Shown: positions 1 to 9,629, counted from the stretch's first letter. The stretch is 64,000 bases of DNA from Saprospiraceae bacterium (GCA_021604865.1 BQJU01000014.1:62001-126000), one strand, 5' to 3'. Program-made: numbers and translations. The notes: generated by a model from the sequence alone, not told the origin.

Positions 1-257
1 TTACTTTGACTTAGAGTTTGTTTGGAGCTCACCAATTGGCTCGCCAAGGGATAAACTTATTCCACTTATGACCCCAAAGACCTAATACCAAACATGTTTT
101 AAACAAACATTTATCTATAGGTGAAAGTTGAATGACGATGTCAACCCATTTTAGTTTGTGAAAACCATGCACTCGTCGAAGTATTTTGGAATTCTTGTAA
201 TAAATGTATAGTTTGTATCGGTTTGATACGTTTATTAGGTAATTAATATCCTAAACT
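1..257. other. Upstream region with a degenerate repeat end
   Basis: No gene is seen here. Bases 11-28 read TTAGAGTTTGTTTGGAGC, which resembles the ends of the palindromic repeats at 6057 and 34531, and 91-101 (CCAAACATGTT) could be the matching opposite end, so this may be a decayed copy. A short hairpin GTATC-GGTTT-GATAC lies at 215-229 just upstream of the subtilase gene. No clear promoter was assigned. Confidence 0.3.
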
Positions 258-1778
258 ATGATTGCTACTTTTTTCTATCCTGTCGGTTTTATGTTGGCTA
301 CTTTAGGCCTTGTATTTTGGTTCTTTGTCGGGGATTCTGCCAAAGCCAAAATTTTTAAATCCCTACTTTTTGGTGGTATTGGCCTTTATCTGGTTGGCGT
401 GTTGTTTGCGGGAATCGGTTTTTCCGACAAATTGGGGATCATGTTTCGGGATTTGATGGTTATTGGTGTGACTGGGATGGTGTTTCAGTTTTTGGCTGGA
501 CGCAAATCTGCTTTTCTGACAGGCGTCGCCGTTTTATTAATCGGACTGTTATGGTACAATAAAAATGTATTGCGCCAGTCATTGATCGCTTCGTCGGATA
601 TAGAATTGGCATCAGAGGGGGAACTACTAGTTGAACTTAAAGAAGGGACGTCCATAACGGCCTTGCAAAATATTCTTAATCAATATAACCTCAAGGCTGA
701 ACGGGCCTTTTTTCCGGAAGATGCAATTTCAACGGACCTGGATGATTATTACTTGATTGATATCCCGGAAAACCAGCGGCGCCATCTAGCAGCTATCAAA
801 GCGGCTATTAATGCATCGAATCAAATCGACTGGCTGGAAGAGAATGAAACGATCCTCGTTGCTCCATTGCCTGGCAGGAAATTACCTGAGATAAATAAAA
901 AATTTGGCCTAAATGACCCTGGATTGGAAAATTTATGGGGTTTTCAGGCCATGGAAATGGATCGCCTATATGACTTCCTGGATGAACAAAATATTAAACC
1001 TAAAAAGCAAGCGTTAATTGCCATTTTGGATACTGGCGTTGATGCGGAACACGAAGACTTGAAAGCCAACTTTAAATCTATTGATGCTTCGGCCAATTCT
1101 GATCCTATGGGACACGGAACCCATTGTGCAGGAATCGCAGGCGCCGTATCCAATAATGGGATAGGGGTGGCTTCTTTTTCAAGGACGAATAAGTATACCC
1201 AGATCACCAGTGTCAGAGTACTCAACAATTACGGCATGGGTACCCAGCAAACGATTATAAAAGGGATACTCAAAGCTGCCGATCAGGGTGCTGATGTTAT
1301 TTCCCTTTCTCTGGGCGGCCGATCTAATCAAAGCAGACAGGAGGCTTATCGAAAAGCGGTAAAATACGCCAATAAAAAAGGAGCGATTGTTGTTGCTGCT
1401 GCGGGTAATGCCAATCGGAATGCAAAGGAATTTGCTCCCGTAAACGCCCAAGGTGTTATTGGAGTCAGTGCAGTGGACGATAAGCTACAGAGAGCCGTTT
1501 TTTCAAATTATGTAAATGATCTGGAATTGGGTATTGCTGCACCAGGAGTCAACATTTTCTCAACAATTCCCGAAAGTAAATATGCTTCATTCAACGGAAC
1601 GTCTATGGCTACTCCATACGCTGCCGGACTGTTGGGACTGATGAAAAGTATCCGTCCGGAAATCACTACCCGGGAAGCCTACAGGCTTATTCAGGAAAAT
1701 GGCAAAAAAACGACCAACCCGAAGGAGACTGGCGCCTTTATTTTTCCTGTTGAAACGATCCGGGCTTTAGTGAAATGA
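258..1778 (+). CDS. Membrane-anchored subtilisin-like (S8) serine peptidase
   Basis: A serine endopeptidase of the subtilase family. The catalytic triad is visible: Asp258 in AILDTGVD, His286 in GHGTHCAG and Ser449 in GTSMATP, with the oxyanion Asn384 in AAGN. The N-terminus is not a cleavable signal peptide. It carries about three or four hydrophobic helices between residues 3 and 100, followed by a roughly 80-residue segment (115-200) that looks like an inhibitor/propeptide-type domain. I infer a protease tethered in the inner membrane, but the side of the catalytic domain cannot be read with certainty. The gene converges on the M16 peptidase gene with a 43-bp gap. Its substrate is unknown. 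Confidence 0.88.
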   Translation: MIATFFYPVGFMLATLGLVFWFFVGDSAKAKIFKSLLFGGIGLYLVGVLFAGIGFSDKLGIMFRDLMVIGVTGMVFQFLAGRKSAFLTGVAVLLIGLLWYNKNVLRQSLIASSDIELASEGELLVELKEGTSITALQNILNQYNLKAERAFFPEDAISTDLDDYYLIDIPENQRRHLAAIKAAINASNQIDWLEENETILVAPLPGRKLPEINKKFGLNDPGLENLWGFQAMEMDRLYDFLDEQNIKPKKQALIAILDTGVDAEHEDLKANFKSIDASANSDPMGHGTHCAGIAGAVSNNGIGVASFSRTNKYTQITSVRVLNNYGMGTQQTIIKGILKAADQGADVISLSLGGRSNQSRQEAYRKAVKYANKKGAIVVAAAGNANRNAKEFAPVNAQGVIGVSAVDDKLQRAVFSNYVNDLELGIAAPGVNIFSTIPESKYASFNGTSMATPYAAGLLGLMKSIRPEITTREAYRLIQENGKKTTNPKETGAFIFPVETIRALVK

Positions 1779-1821
1779 TCAAGTTTGGTTTTAGGTGCAC
1801 AAATAGCCTATAACCTATTTC

Positions 1822-4644
1822 TTATCCCTCCGGGAGCAATACAAATTTCATGAAATTTCCATCATCAAAGTAATGATTGGCGGCTTCCTGAATCATGCCG
1901 GGTGTTAAGGCGTCAATTTTGGTTTGCAGGGCTTCAATTTTGATGCCCTCCAGAGGCAAACCGTATTGGTAGCGATAACTCAATTGCCCCAGCCAGTAGT
2001 TATTTTCTTTTAACCCCTTTATCCGGCTTTGTTTTTGTGATTCGGTTACTTTATTCAGGTCCTCTAATGCGGCTCCTTCAGCTTTTAGGTTACCAATTTC
2101 TGTCAATGCGGTATGGGTCAGGGTATCTACCTGGTCGGGTTCACAATTGAAGGATAAGGTAATGCGGTAAGTTGACTTCGGAAAATAATTTAGATTGCCA
2201 CTTAGGCGAACCCCATACACACCGCCCAGTTCCTCACGCATCGACTCCCTCATTTTGATCCGCAATAAACTGATCATAGAAGAAAAGGCATAGCGGTTAT
2301 CAATTTCTGGGGCAAAGGCACCGTGAAAAACGAGTTCCACTAGGGCTTTGGGGGCTTCTCCCTTATACATCGTGGTATCAATAACCCCTGGAGTTAACGC
2401 AGCACCTACATCTTTCCAGTTTTCTTTTCTTTGCGTGGACGGCAGATTCGCCAGATATTTTGTCAATAATGGTTTGATTTGTTCCTGGGCAAAGTTACCT
2501 ACAAAAAAGAAGGTAAAATCACTGGCATCAGCAAAACGATCGCGATAGATATCAACCACCCGGTCCATCGATATTTTTTTCAGGTCCTCCAGTGTTGTAA
2601 TTTGTCGCCGGGCATGGTCTTTATATTTTATTCGATTTTTGGCTTCAGCAAAGGAGTTATAGGGATTGGCCATAATATTTTCAAAAATGGATTCCTGGCG
2701 TTGAACATAGGATTGAAAGCCGGCAGTATCTATCCTCGGATGTGTAAAATAGAGATAAATTAACTGGAACAAGGTTTCCAGGTCTTCCGGAGAGCTATTG
2801 CCACTAATACCCTCAAATAATTCTCCAATATATGGCCCCACATTGACCATTTTTCCACTTAGTTTCTTTTGTAATTCAAACAACGTGAAATCACCAAGTC
2901 CCGCCTGATCTGTGATAGAGGCTGCATGGGAAGCACTGGGATAGTCATCATCTGAATAGAGAGAATTACCTCCAGGGCTATAGGCCGTCATCAGGATTTC
3001 ATCATTTTTGAAATCGGTGGATTTCAAGACGACTTTCACACCATTATCCAATTGAATTTCCTGTATACCTAGGGAATCAATGATTGTTTCAGAAAGGATC
3101 TTCCCAGGTGTCAACTCCTCTCCTAAAAGTGGAGCATCCGGCACTTTGTCTAGATAAGGTGCCAGCGGTTTTTTCTCGACAAGCTTCAAAAGCTCAGCCA
3201 ATTCCACTTCTTTGGGAAGGCTTTCTTTAGCATCTTCAGGGCCGGTAACAATGAAGACCCGGTTGTTGTCATTAATCCATTTTTTAGGTAATGCATTAAT
3301 GTCTTCCAAAGTAATTTCAGGGAGTAGTTTTTGGTACAATTCCAGGGTGTGTTTTGGTCCCGGAATAGGATTGTTTTCTAGAAAATGGTACACCAGGCGG
3401 GAAGACAAATTAGCGGAAGCTGTTTTGTCTCGCTCACGATAGGCCTTTTCAATGCTTTTAAGTACCTCATTTTTCTTTCGGTCCAGCTCTGTTTGTGTAA
3501 ACCCGTGTTGTACTGCCCGTTGCGTTTCGATCATAACGGTTTCAATACCTCTTAGGGCGCCACCTTCTTTGACAAAAGCGTACATCTGGTACATATCAAT
3601 ATCTCCCAGATCGCTTCCATAACCCGAATAGGCAAAAGTAAACGGTGGGTCTGCTTGCTGTTGAACCTCTACCATTCGGGCATTGAGGATCCGGTTGTAC
3701 AAGCTACGAGTTATACTGGCTTTTAGATCTCCAATGGTGCTGACTTTTTCAGCGGGATGTTTGTAGAGTATTCTGACCTGGGTGAAAGGAACTTCCTTAT
3801 CGGTGGCAATGGTGTAGAAGGTTGAATCATGAGAAGGTATAGAATAAGTGGCTCTTTTGCGTGGATTGGCTGGCCCTTTAATCTTTGAAAACCTGGCTAT
3901 GATTTCCTTTTCCATCCAATCTACATCAAAATCACCTACCGCTACTACTGCCATCAGATCGGGGCGGTACCAATCCTTGTAAAACTGCTTTATCGAATTC
4001 ACACTGGCTGTGCGAATGATCTCGGGGTCACCGATGGGCATCCTTTCCGCATAACGCGACCCCTTGTACAAAACCGGGAAATATTGCTGTTGCAGTCGCT
4101 GATCAGGGCTCAAACTGGTCCGCCATTCTGAAATGACAACCCCTCTTTCCTTATCAACTTCCAATGAGTCAAAACTCAGGCCACTTCCCCAGTCTTCCAA
4201 AATCAATAAGCCTTTTTTTAGTAAATAAAGACTATCGGTTCGGGCTTGTAAAATATAGACTGTTTCATCAAAACTGGTGTATGCATTCAGGTCGGCACCA
4301 AAGCGAGCGCCTATTGATTCCAGATAATTGATGAGTTCGTTTTTGGCAAAATGTGCTGTACCATTAAATGCCATGTGTTCCACAAAATGTGCTAATCCTC
4401 GTTGGTTATCATCCTCCTGGGTTGATCCGGCTTTGATGGCTAGACGAAGTTCTGCTCGATTTTCGGGTTTGGCGTTGTGTTGAAGGTAATAATGCAGGCC
4501 ATTGGGTAGGATACCCATTCGGATGCTGGAATCGATTGGTAATAAGTCAGCAATAGAGGATTGGCTGCTATTTGATTGAGCATCAACAAAAGAAGTTGCT
4601 AAAACAACCAGCAGGCAAAAAAAAACGCCTTGAATATTTCTCAT
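1822..4644 (-). CDS. M16 family zinc metallopeptidase (pitrilysin/insulinase-like), exported
   Basis: A large two-lobed M16 peptidase of 940 residues. A signal peptide occupies about residues 1-22. The inverted zinc motif HxxEH is His86-Phe-Val-Glu89-His90, and the third ligand is probably Glu166, 76 residues further on. Two M16 N/C half-units follow, giving the full-length single-chain form that cleaves small peptides inside a closed chamber. It probably acts in the periplasm or outer membrane. The start codon lies immediately beside the stop codon of ffh upstream, with no base between, so the two are likely co-transcribed. No sequence defects are seen. Confidence 0.9.
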   Translation of the reverse strand: MRNIQGVFFCLLVVLATSFVDAQSNSSQSSIADLLPIDSSIRMGILPNGLHYYLQHNAKPENRAELRLAIKAGSTQEDDNQRGLAHFVEHMAFNGTAHFAKNELINYLESIGARFGADLNAYTSFDETVYILQARTDSLYLLKKGLLILEDWGSGLSFDSLEVDKERGVVISEWRTSLSPDQRLQQQYFPVLYKGSRYAERMPIGDPEIIRTASVNSIKQFYKDWYRPDLMAVVAVGDFDVDWMEKEIIARFSKIKGPANPRKRATYSIPSHDSTFYTIATDKEVPFTQVRILYKHPAEKVSTIGDLKASITRSLYNRILNARMVEVQQQADPPFTFAYSGYGSDLGDIDMYQMYAFVKEGGALRGIETVMIETQRAVQHGFTQTELDRKKNEVLKSIEKAYRERDKTASANLSSRLVYHFLENNPIPGPKHTLELYQKLLPEITLEDINALPKKWINDNNRVFIVTGPEDAKESLPKEVELAELLKLVEKKPLAPYLDKVPDAPLLGEELTPGKILSETIIDSLGIQEIQLDNGVKVVLKSTDFKNDEILMTAYSPGGNSLYSDDDYPSASHAASITDQAGLGDFTLFELQKKLSGKMVNVGPYIGELFEGISGNSSPEDLETLFQLIYLYFTHPRIDTAGFQSYVQRQESIFENIMANPYNSFAEAKNRIKYKDHARRQITTLEDLKKISMDRVVDIYRDRFADASDFTFFFVGNFAQEQIKPLLTKYLANLPSTQRKENWKDVGAALTPGVIDTTMYKGEAPKALVELVFHGAFAPEIDNRYAFSSMISLLRIKMRESMREELGGVYGVRLSGNLNYFPKSTYRITLSFNCEPDQVDTLTHTALTEIGNLKAEGAALEDLNKVTESQKQSRIKGLKENNYWLGQLSYRYQYGLPLEGIKIEALQTKIDALTPGMIQEAANHYFDDGNFMKFVLLPEG

Positions 4645-6000
4645 TTATCTCCGTTTGCGGAATCCCCTCTTCATGGTTGCGCCAGGACCGGCCATACCGC
4701 CCATACCTGGCATTTTGGTCATTTTGTGCATCATTTTGCGCATCTGATCAAATTGCTTGATAAAGCGATTAATTTCGTCCAGGTTTTGTCCACATCCAAG
4801 GGCGATGCGCTTTTTACGGCTCAGGTTGAGCAGTTCAGGATTGCCCCTTTCCTGTGGGGTCATGGATTGTATGATGGATTCCACTTTGTTAAAGGCAGAA
4901 TTGTCAATATTCAGGTCTTTGGTCATTTTGCTCATGCCCGGAATCATATTCATCAGGCTTTTCAAATCACCCATTTTGCGAAGTTGGCCGATCTGCCCTA
5001 GGAAATCATTGAAATCAAATTTGTTCTTTTTGATTTTCTTTTCCAGCCGTTTGGCTTCCTCATCGTCAAATTGCTCCTGAGCTCTTTCCACAAAAGAAAC
5101 GATATCACCCATACCGAGAATCCGTTGAGCCATACGTTCCGGGTAGAAGATATCCAGAGTATCCATCTTTTCGCCCATGCTGACAAACTTGATGGGTTTG
5201 CCAACGGTATACTTGACTGAAAGCGCTGCACCACCCCTGGTATCACCATCGAGCTTGGTAAGCACCACGCCATCATAGTTGATTCTTTCATTGAAGGCTT
5301 TGGCGGTGTTAACCGCATCCTGACCAGTCATAGAGTCAACCACAAAAAGCGTCTCATTGGGTAAAATAGCTTCTTTGACATTGGCTATTTCTGTCATCAT
5401 TTGTTCATCGACAGAAAGTCGACCAGCGGTATCGACGATTACGACATCATATCCATTGGATTGGGCATGGCCGATGCCTTTCAAGGCGATTTCAACTGGA
5501 TTTTTATTTTCTGGCTCGGTATATATTCCCGCGCCGACTTGTTTAGCGAGTACAGTCAACTGGTCAATGGCCGCAGGACGATAAACATCACAGGCAACCA
5601 GCAACGGTTTTTTCTTACGCTTGGTGGAAAGGAAATGAGCCAATTTACCAGAGAAGGTCGTTTTTCCGGAACCTTGTAGACCTGCAATAAGCACTACGGC
5701 TGGCTCACCTTTGATATTGATACCAGCAGCCTGTCCCCCCATGAGATCAACCAGCTCATCCATGACGATTTTCACCATCAATTCACCAGGTTTTACGGCT
5801 TTTAGAACGTTCTCCTGGCCCAGAGCTTTTTCCTTGACCTTATCCGTAAACTCTTTGGCGATTTTATAATTGACGTCAGCTGCCACCAGCGCACGGCGGA
5901 TCTCTTTAATCGAGGTAGCAATATTTATTTCGGTAATTTTGCTCTCTCCTTTAAGCGTTTTAAAGGCACCTTCTAATCTTTCGCTAAGACTGTCAAACAT
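4645..6000 (-). CDS. ffh: Signal recognition particle protein Ffh
   Basis: The GTPase subunit of the signal recognition particle, which binds signal sequences of nascent membrane proteins and delivers ribosomes to FtsY. At 451 residues it has the usual length. The N domain is followed by the G domain with P-loop GLQGSGKTT (about 107-115), DTAGRL and TKLDGDTRGG, and then a methionine-rich M domain ending in a basic tail (KRGFRKRR). It reads from 6000 down to a stop codon directly abutting the M16 peptidase start. The 4.5S RNA partner was not found in this window. Confidence 0.97.
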   Translation of the reverse strand: MFDSLSERLEGAFKTLKGESKITEINIATSIKEIRRALVAADVNYKIAKEFTDKVKEKALGQENVLKAVKPGELMVKIVMDELVDLMGGQAAGINIKGEPAVVLIAGLQGSGKTTFSGKLAHFLSTKRKKKPLLVACDVYRPAAIDQLTVLAKQVGAGIYTEPENKNPVEIALKGIGHAQSNGYDVVIVDTAGRLSVDEQMMTEIANVKEAILPNETLFVVDSMTGQDAVNTAKAFNERINYDGVVLTKLDGDTRGGAALSVKYTVGKPIKFVSMGEKMDTLDIFYPERMAQRILGMGDIVSFVERAQEQFDDEEAKRLEKKIKKNKFDFNDFLGQIGQLRKMGDLKSLMNMIPGMSKMTKDLNIDNSAFNKVESIIQSMTPQERGNPELLNLSRKKRIALGCGQNLDEINRFIKQFDQMRKMMHKMTKMPGMGGMAGPGATMKRGFRKRR

Positions 6001-6056
6001 TGAATTCTATTTTTCTACTTTAAAATTTCGGCTCCCTGACTTTAATCGGTGATTTT

Positions 6057-6135
6057 AGAGCATGTTTGGAGACTAATCTTCGGGCTGCAAAGGATCACTT
6101 TTTACTTCCAAATGCCGATCTCCAAATAAGCTCTG
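6057..6135. repeat. Palindromic intergenic repeat, copy A
   Basis: The left end AGAGCATGTTTGGAGA and the right end, read on the other strand as AGAGCTTATTTGGAGA, form terminal inverted repeats with two mismatches. Inside, GGCTGCAAAGGATCACTTTT at 6083-6102 matches the copy at 34700-34719 at 19 of 20 positions. No coding potential. It looks like a small non-autonomous (MITE- or REP-like) element. Confidence 0.65.
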
Positions 6136-6498
6136 AGGCACAGTTGACTTCCAAACTATGCTATTAAATAACCTGCTTTATGCCAAAGAAGGAAAATCGC
6201 TGCAAATATAACAACTAAAAGTGGGGAAAAAAGCAGCAGTTGGCAATTAACTTCTTTTGGGTACCTATCAAAATGTTTTCCCATATCTATATTAACACAT
6301 AAAAGATCATTTAGCTTAAAAACATATTGTGTATGTAGATGACAAGAAAAAAATTTGGAAGGTACCTGAGAATAGGACATAAAATAGTATAGCTTATGAC
6401 ATGTGCCCAACTATAGATTGCCTATAGGATTAATTAAAGAAGGAAAAAAATGCAGGAAAATGCAACTTTTCTCATTCTAGTCTTTATATTTGAAACAA

Positions 6499-6557
6499 AG
6501 AGCATGTTTCGGCTCTTAGCGTATGTTTGGAGCAGGAATAAGCCATAAACATGCTCT
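6499..6557. repeat. Palindromic intergenic repeat, copy B
   Basis: The ends are a perfect 11-bp inverted repeat, AGAGCATGTTT (6499-6509) and AAACATGCTCT (6547-6557), identical to the terminus of copy A. An inner TATGTTTGGAGC word repeats the same motif. The interior differs from that of copy A. Confidence 0.6.
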
Positions 6558-6762
6558 AAATTCTTCGCTGAACCATAAGTAGCAACCAAACAAATTATTG
6601 CCAACCAAGTGGTTGTGTTGTTTTGAGGAGTATCGAGGCAATCCTTAGAAACATTTTAATCCCATTCTTAACCCTTATTTATTGGACATCTCCTGACGTC
6701 TGGCCAATGGCCGACCTGAATTGACTATTTTTAAAGTATATTTATAAACAAACTTAACCACT

Positions 6763-7611
6763 ATGTCTGTACCGCTTAAAGTGATCATCATGATTTTGGT
6801 ATGGTTGCTTTATTCCATCTTTGCCTATAAAGGGTGTTTGGAACAATGTTGTACCGTTTCTGGGGTAGATCAGGGAGCCGTCACTACTGTTGACGATGTG
6901 CCTCCGCCGCCACCAGTTGAAGTAACACGGTATCCCATTGACTTTCAATGGTCTAACGCCAAGGTTTTCACCAATGAAGGTTTTGATGGAGTAAAGCAGA
7001 ATCTGCTGGCAAAAAAAACTGATGACAACATTCTTGAGATTACCGGCCATTATTTTGAAGCTGAGTCCAAACCGGATAGTTTCGAAAATATGGGGTTTGC
7101 CAGAGCTGAGGCTGTCAAACAATTACTTTTGGCAGATTTGTCAAGTGATCGTATTAGAACCCGGGCCAGATTGGTCGATGAGGGTGAAGGGGTAAGAGAT
7201 GGCTATTTTGAAGCCATATCCTTTAAATGGTTGGAACCGGAACATACCGTTGCCGAAACGCTAGAGGAACTTGATGACCGCATCATCATTCGGTTTGCCA
7301 TGAACTCTACAGAGAAGGATTATGACCCCGCAGTAGAGGAATACCTTACAAAACTGGCAGAAAGAGTGAAAAAATCCGGAGAAAAAATAAGTATTACTGG
7401 CCATACGGATAATGTTGGGCCAGACGACTTCAATATGACATTGGGCAGTAATCGTGCTGGTCAAATTGCCGGTATTTTACGTAGTAAAGGGGTGCCTTCC
7501 GCACAAATCATTACAGCTTCGAAAGGAGAGACACAACCCAGTGATACCAATGATACGGAAGAAGGACGGCACAACAATCGCAGGGCCGAAGTCAGACTGA
7601 TCAAGAATTAA
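6763..7611 (+). CDS. OmpA-family protein, peptidoglycan-binding
   Basis: 282 residues. A hydrophobic N-terminal segment (about 5-22) acts as signal or anchor and is followed by a Cys-rich stretch (CLEQCC) and a proline run. The C-terminal third (about 165-282) is an OmpA domain: GHTDNVG contains the peptidoglycan-contact Asp, and the SNRAGQ helix plus NNRRAEVRL supply the conserved arginines. The middle part (about 45-160) also looks OmpA-like in secondary pattern (GHYFEAESKPDSFENMGFARAE) and may be a degenerate duplicate. It probably tethers the outer membrane or an envelope complex to the cell wall. The gene lies 31 bp upstream of the coiled-coil/HhH gene, so the two are probably co-transcribed. 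Confidence 0.82.
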   Translation: MSVPLKVIIMILVWLLYSIFAYKGCLEQCCTVSGVDQGAVTTVDDVPPPPPVEVTRYPIDFQWSNAKVFTNEGFDGVKQNLLAKKTDDNILEITGHYFEAESKPDSFENMGFARAEAVKQLLLADLSSDRIRTRARLVDEGEGVRDGYFEAISFKWLEPEHTVAETLEELDDRIIIRFAMNSTEKDYDPAVEEYLTKLAERVKKSGEKISITGHTDNVGPDDFNMTLGSNRAGQIAGILRSKGVPSAQIITASKGETQPSDTNDTEEGRHNNRRAEVRLIKN

Positions 7612-7642
7612 TTCTATTCATCAAAACAAATTTGAAAATATC

Positions 7643-8647
7643 ATGTATATCGATATCCTTTTATTAGACTTCCTGGGTTTCCCCTCCTGTTGGTGGTGGT
7701 GGTTGCTTTGTTCATTGGGAGCTTTTCTGTTGGGTTGGTTGTTAAACTGGCTTTTCTTTACCCGTGGACTGAAAGATCAGCTTGCCTTAGCAATCAGCGA
7801 ACGAGATGGTTATCATGCCAAGTTTACCAATATGGAAAAAGACTATATGAGTCTGAAATACCAGCATGAGCAATTGCAGAAAGAGAGAGATTCCCTCAAA
7901 TTGGCCTTGAGAAATTGTGAATCAGATAAAGCAGTATTGAATACCAAGCTGCAAGCGAAAGCTGATTCGGGCGGATCAGTGGATCCAGGGATTGTCGTTG
8001 GTGGAGGACTTAAAGGTGATGCGCCTAAGAGTAGGGGAGGAAAGATAGATTATTTGGCTTTATTAGGAAAAGATAACCTGCAGATTATAGAGGGTGTTGG
8101 ACCGAAAATTTCCAAATTGCTTACTGCTGGAGGATTTAGTACTTGGGCCGCAGTAGCTGGTGCCAAATACGACGATCTGAAAAAAGTTCTTGATGATGCT
8201 GGCCCGAAATACCGGATTCATGATCCGAAAAGCTGGCCAAAGCAAGCGGAATTGGCTAATACCGGGCAATGGACAGAATTGATAAATTATCAGAAATTCC
8301 TGGATACCGGTCGGGAAAACAAAGGCGACTTTGATACACCATCCAAGGTTGAAAAATTGATTGCGAAGTTGATGGGCTATTCCAATAACCCGGAAGACTT
8401 GAAAATTATTGAGGGTGTTGGACCTAAAATTGAGCAATTGATGAAAGATGCAGGTATCAAAACCTGGGCCGATGTGGCAGCATCTTCCATTGAAAGACTC
8501 CAGGAGATTCTTGAAAAGGCTGGCGACCGCTATCGCCTGGCTGATCCTACTACCTGGCCTAAGCAAGCCGACTTGGCAGCGAGTGGCAAATGGGATGATT
8601 TAAAGGAATACCAAGATTACCTCTCAGGAGGGAAGTCTCCAAAATAG
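7643..8647 (+). CDS. Membrane-anchored coiled-coil protein with two helix-hairpin-helix repeats
   Basis: 334 residues. One tryptophan-rich transmembrane segment (about 17-39) is followed by a coiled coil (about 44-106), a glycine-rich linker, and two homologous modules of about 78 residues (145-222 and 252-328). Each module begins with IIEGVGPKI, a helix-hairpin-helix signature of the kind that contacts nucleic acid backbones, and contains a matching WPKQA(E/D)LA motif near its end. The modules are about 45-50 per cent identical by eye, so this is an internal duplication. Function is unknown. The HhH motif suggests nucleic acid binding, but in envelope proteins of Bacteroidota such modules may mediate protein contacts. 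It follows the OmpA gene and is followed by two hairpins. Confidence 0.78.
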   Translation: MYIDILLLDFLGFPSCWWWWLLCSLGAFLLGWLLNWLFFTRGLKDQLALAISERDGYHAKFTNMEKDYMSLKYQHEQLQKERDSLKLALRNCESDKAVLNTKLQAKADSGGSVDPGIVVGGGLKGDAPKSRGGKIDYLALLGKDNLQIIEGVGPKISKLLTAGGFSTWAAVAGAKYDDLKKVLDDAGPKYRIHDPKSWPKQAELANTGQWTELINYQKFLDTGRENKGDFDTPSKVEKLIAKLMGYSNNPEDLKIIEGVGPKIEQLMKDAGIKTWADVAASSIERLQEILEKAGDRYRLADPTTWPKQADLAASGKWDDLKEYQDYLSGGKSPK

Positions 8648-8671
8648 TTTTTTAACTTATGTGGAGAAACT

Positions 8672-8694
8672 AACCCTGATCTTGCATCAGGGTT
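8672..8694 (+). terminator. Stem-loop downstream of the HhH gene
   Basis: A perfect 9-bp stem AACCCTGAT/ATCAGGGTT with a 5-base loop, 24 bp after the stop codon. There is no T-tract, so it may be an mRNA 3'-end stabiliser or a weak terminator preceding the stronger hairpin at 8736. Confidence 0.5.
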
Positions 8695-8735
8695 GATTCC
8701 AAAATAATTATTTGTAACGATAAACCAACTTGCTA

Positions 8736-8769
8736 AATCCCCGTTTCGTAGAGGAACGGGGATTTTTTA
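8736..8769 (+). terminator. Rho-independent terminator
   Basis: Stem AATCCCCGTT/AACGGGGATT, extended by two weaker pairs, followed by T6. It ends the OmpA-HhH transcription unit just before the next lipoprotein gene, whose promoter must lie within or after it. Confidence 0.85.
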
Positions 8770-8784
8770 TCACAATTGATTTAT

Positions 8785-9591
8785 ATGAAAAATTGCTTCC
8801 TTCTTTTGTTGGTATCTTATATTTTATTTGCTTGTCAATCCGATTATTCAAAAGCTGATAGCCCTGACCAAAATAAAGAAAAAATGGTCAATCCGGCAGC
8901 ACAAGGCTTTAACCAGGAAGCTTCGGATGCAAAAGCGATCAATCTTGCTGATGAAGTAATGGAGGCCATGGGAGGAAGGCCTAACTGGGATCAAACGCAG
9001 TATGTATACTGGAGTTTTTTCGGACGCAGAACCTTGCTTTGGGATAAATTCGGGCAAAGAGTTAGGATCGAATCTCTCCCAGATAGTACCATTTACCTTG
9101 TGGATTTAAAAAATAAAAGCGGGAAGGTAAAAAGAGGAAGTGAAACCATTGAGCAGCCAGACTCTCTGGCAAAATATGTTAAAAAGGGAGAAAGTATCTG
9201 GATCAATGATGCGTATTGGTTGGTGATGCCCTTTAAATTAAAAGATACCGGAGTGACACTTAAATATGCAGGGCAAGATACCACCCAGATGGGGAAAATA
9301 GCAGAAGTTTTGGAGCTTACCTTTGATAGTGTAGGGGATACTCCGGAAAATAAATACCGGGTTTATGTCGACCCGGAATCGAAATTGGTGATCCAGTGGG
9401 ATTTTTACCGCAATGCTGGGGATGAAAAACCAGGATTTTCAACACCTTGGGGTGAATATCAGAAATATGGGAATATTATGCTGTCAGGAGATAGAGGCGA
9501 GAGAGACCTGACAGACATAGCAGTCTATACAAAAGTGGCGGAAACTGCCTTTACTTCTTTTGATCCGGTGGATGTGTCAGCTCCTCAGTAA
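8785..9591 (+). CDS. Lipoprotein of unknown function
   Basis: A 268-residue predicted lipoprotein. I choose the ATG at 8785 over a TTG three codons earlier because it gives a clean lipoprotein signal (MKNCFLLLLVSYILFACQS) with Cys at the lipobox ILFAC. The mature part contains KAINLADEVMEAMGG near the N-terminus, then a long beta-rich region. The pattern recalls outer-membrane lipoprotein carrier or sorting-like folds (LolA/LppX type) seen in similar Bacteroidota proteins, but I cannot assign it firmly. It is preceded by a terminator and so is probably a single-gene unit. Confidence 0.7.
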   Translation: MKNCFLLLLVSYILFACQSDYSKADSPDQNKEKMVNPAAQGFNQEASDAKAINLADEVMEAMGGRPNWDQTQYVYWSFFGRRTLLWDKFGQRVRIESLPDSTIYLVDLKNKSGKVKRGSETIEQPDSLAKYVKKGESIWINDAYWLVMPFKLKDTGVTLKYAGQDTTQMGKIAEVLELTFDSVGDTPENKYRVYVDPESKLVIQWDFYRNAGDEKPGFSTPWGEYQKYGNIMLSGDRGERDLTDIAVYTKVAETAFTSFDPVDVSAPQ

Positions 9592-9629
9592 ATATTTGCA
9601 TCGAGGTTTATTTAGGAGTAAAATACAGC

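Larger units (their letters stand above)
6001..6762. other. Gene-free 760-bp region with two palindromic repeats
   Basis: Between the divergent ffh and OmpA-family genes there is no convincing coding sequence. It holds two members of the window's palindromic repeat family (6057-6135 and 6499-6557), listed separately. The remainder is AT-rich. An 84-codon open frame on the minus strand (6156-6410) has low-complexity composition and no recognisable domain, and was not accepted. No tRNA or structured RNA was recognised. Confidence 0.6.

Noticed and set aside
6156-6410. 84-codon open frame on the minus strand
   Set aside because: Low-complexity, AT-rich composition, no domain, and it lies between two repeat copies; more likely chance.
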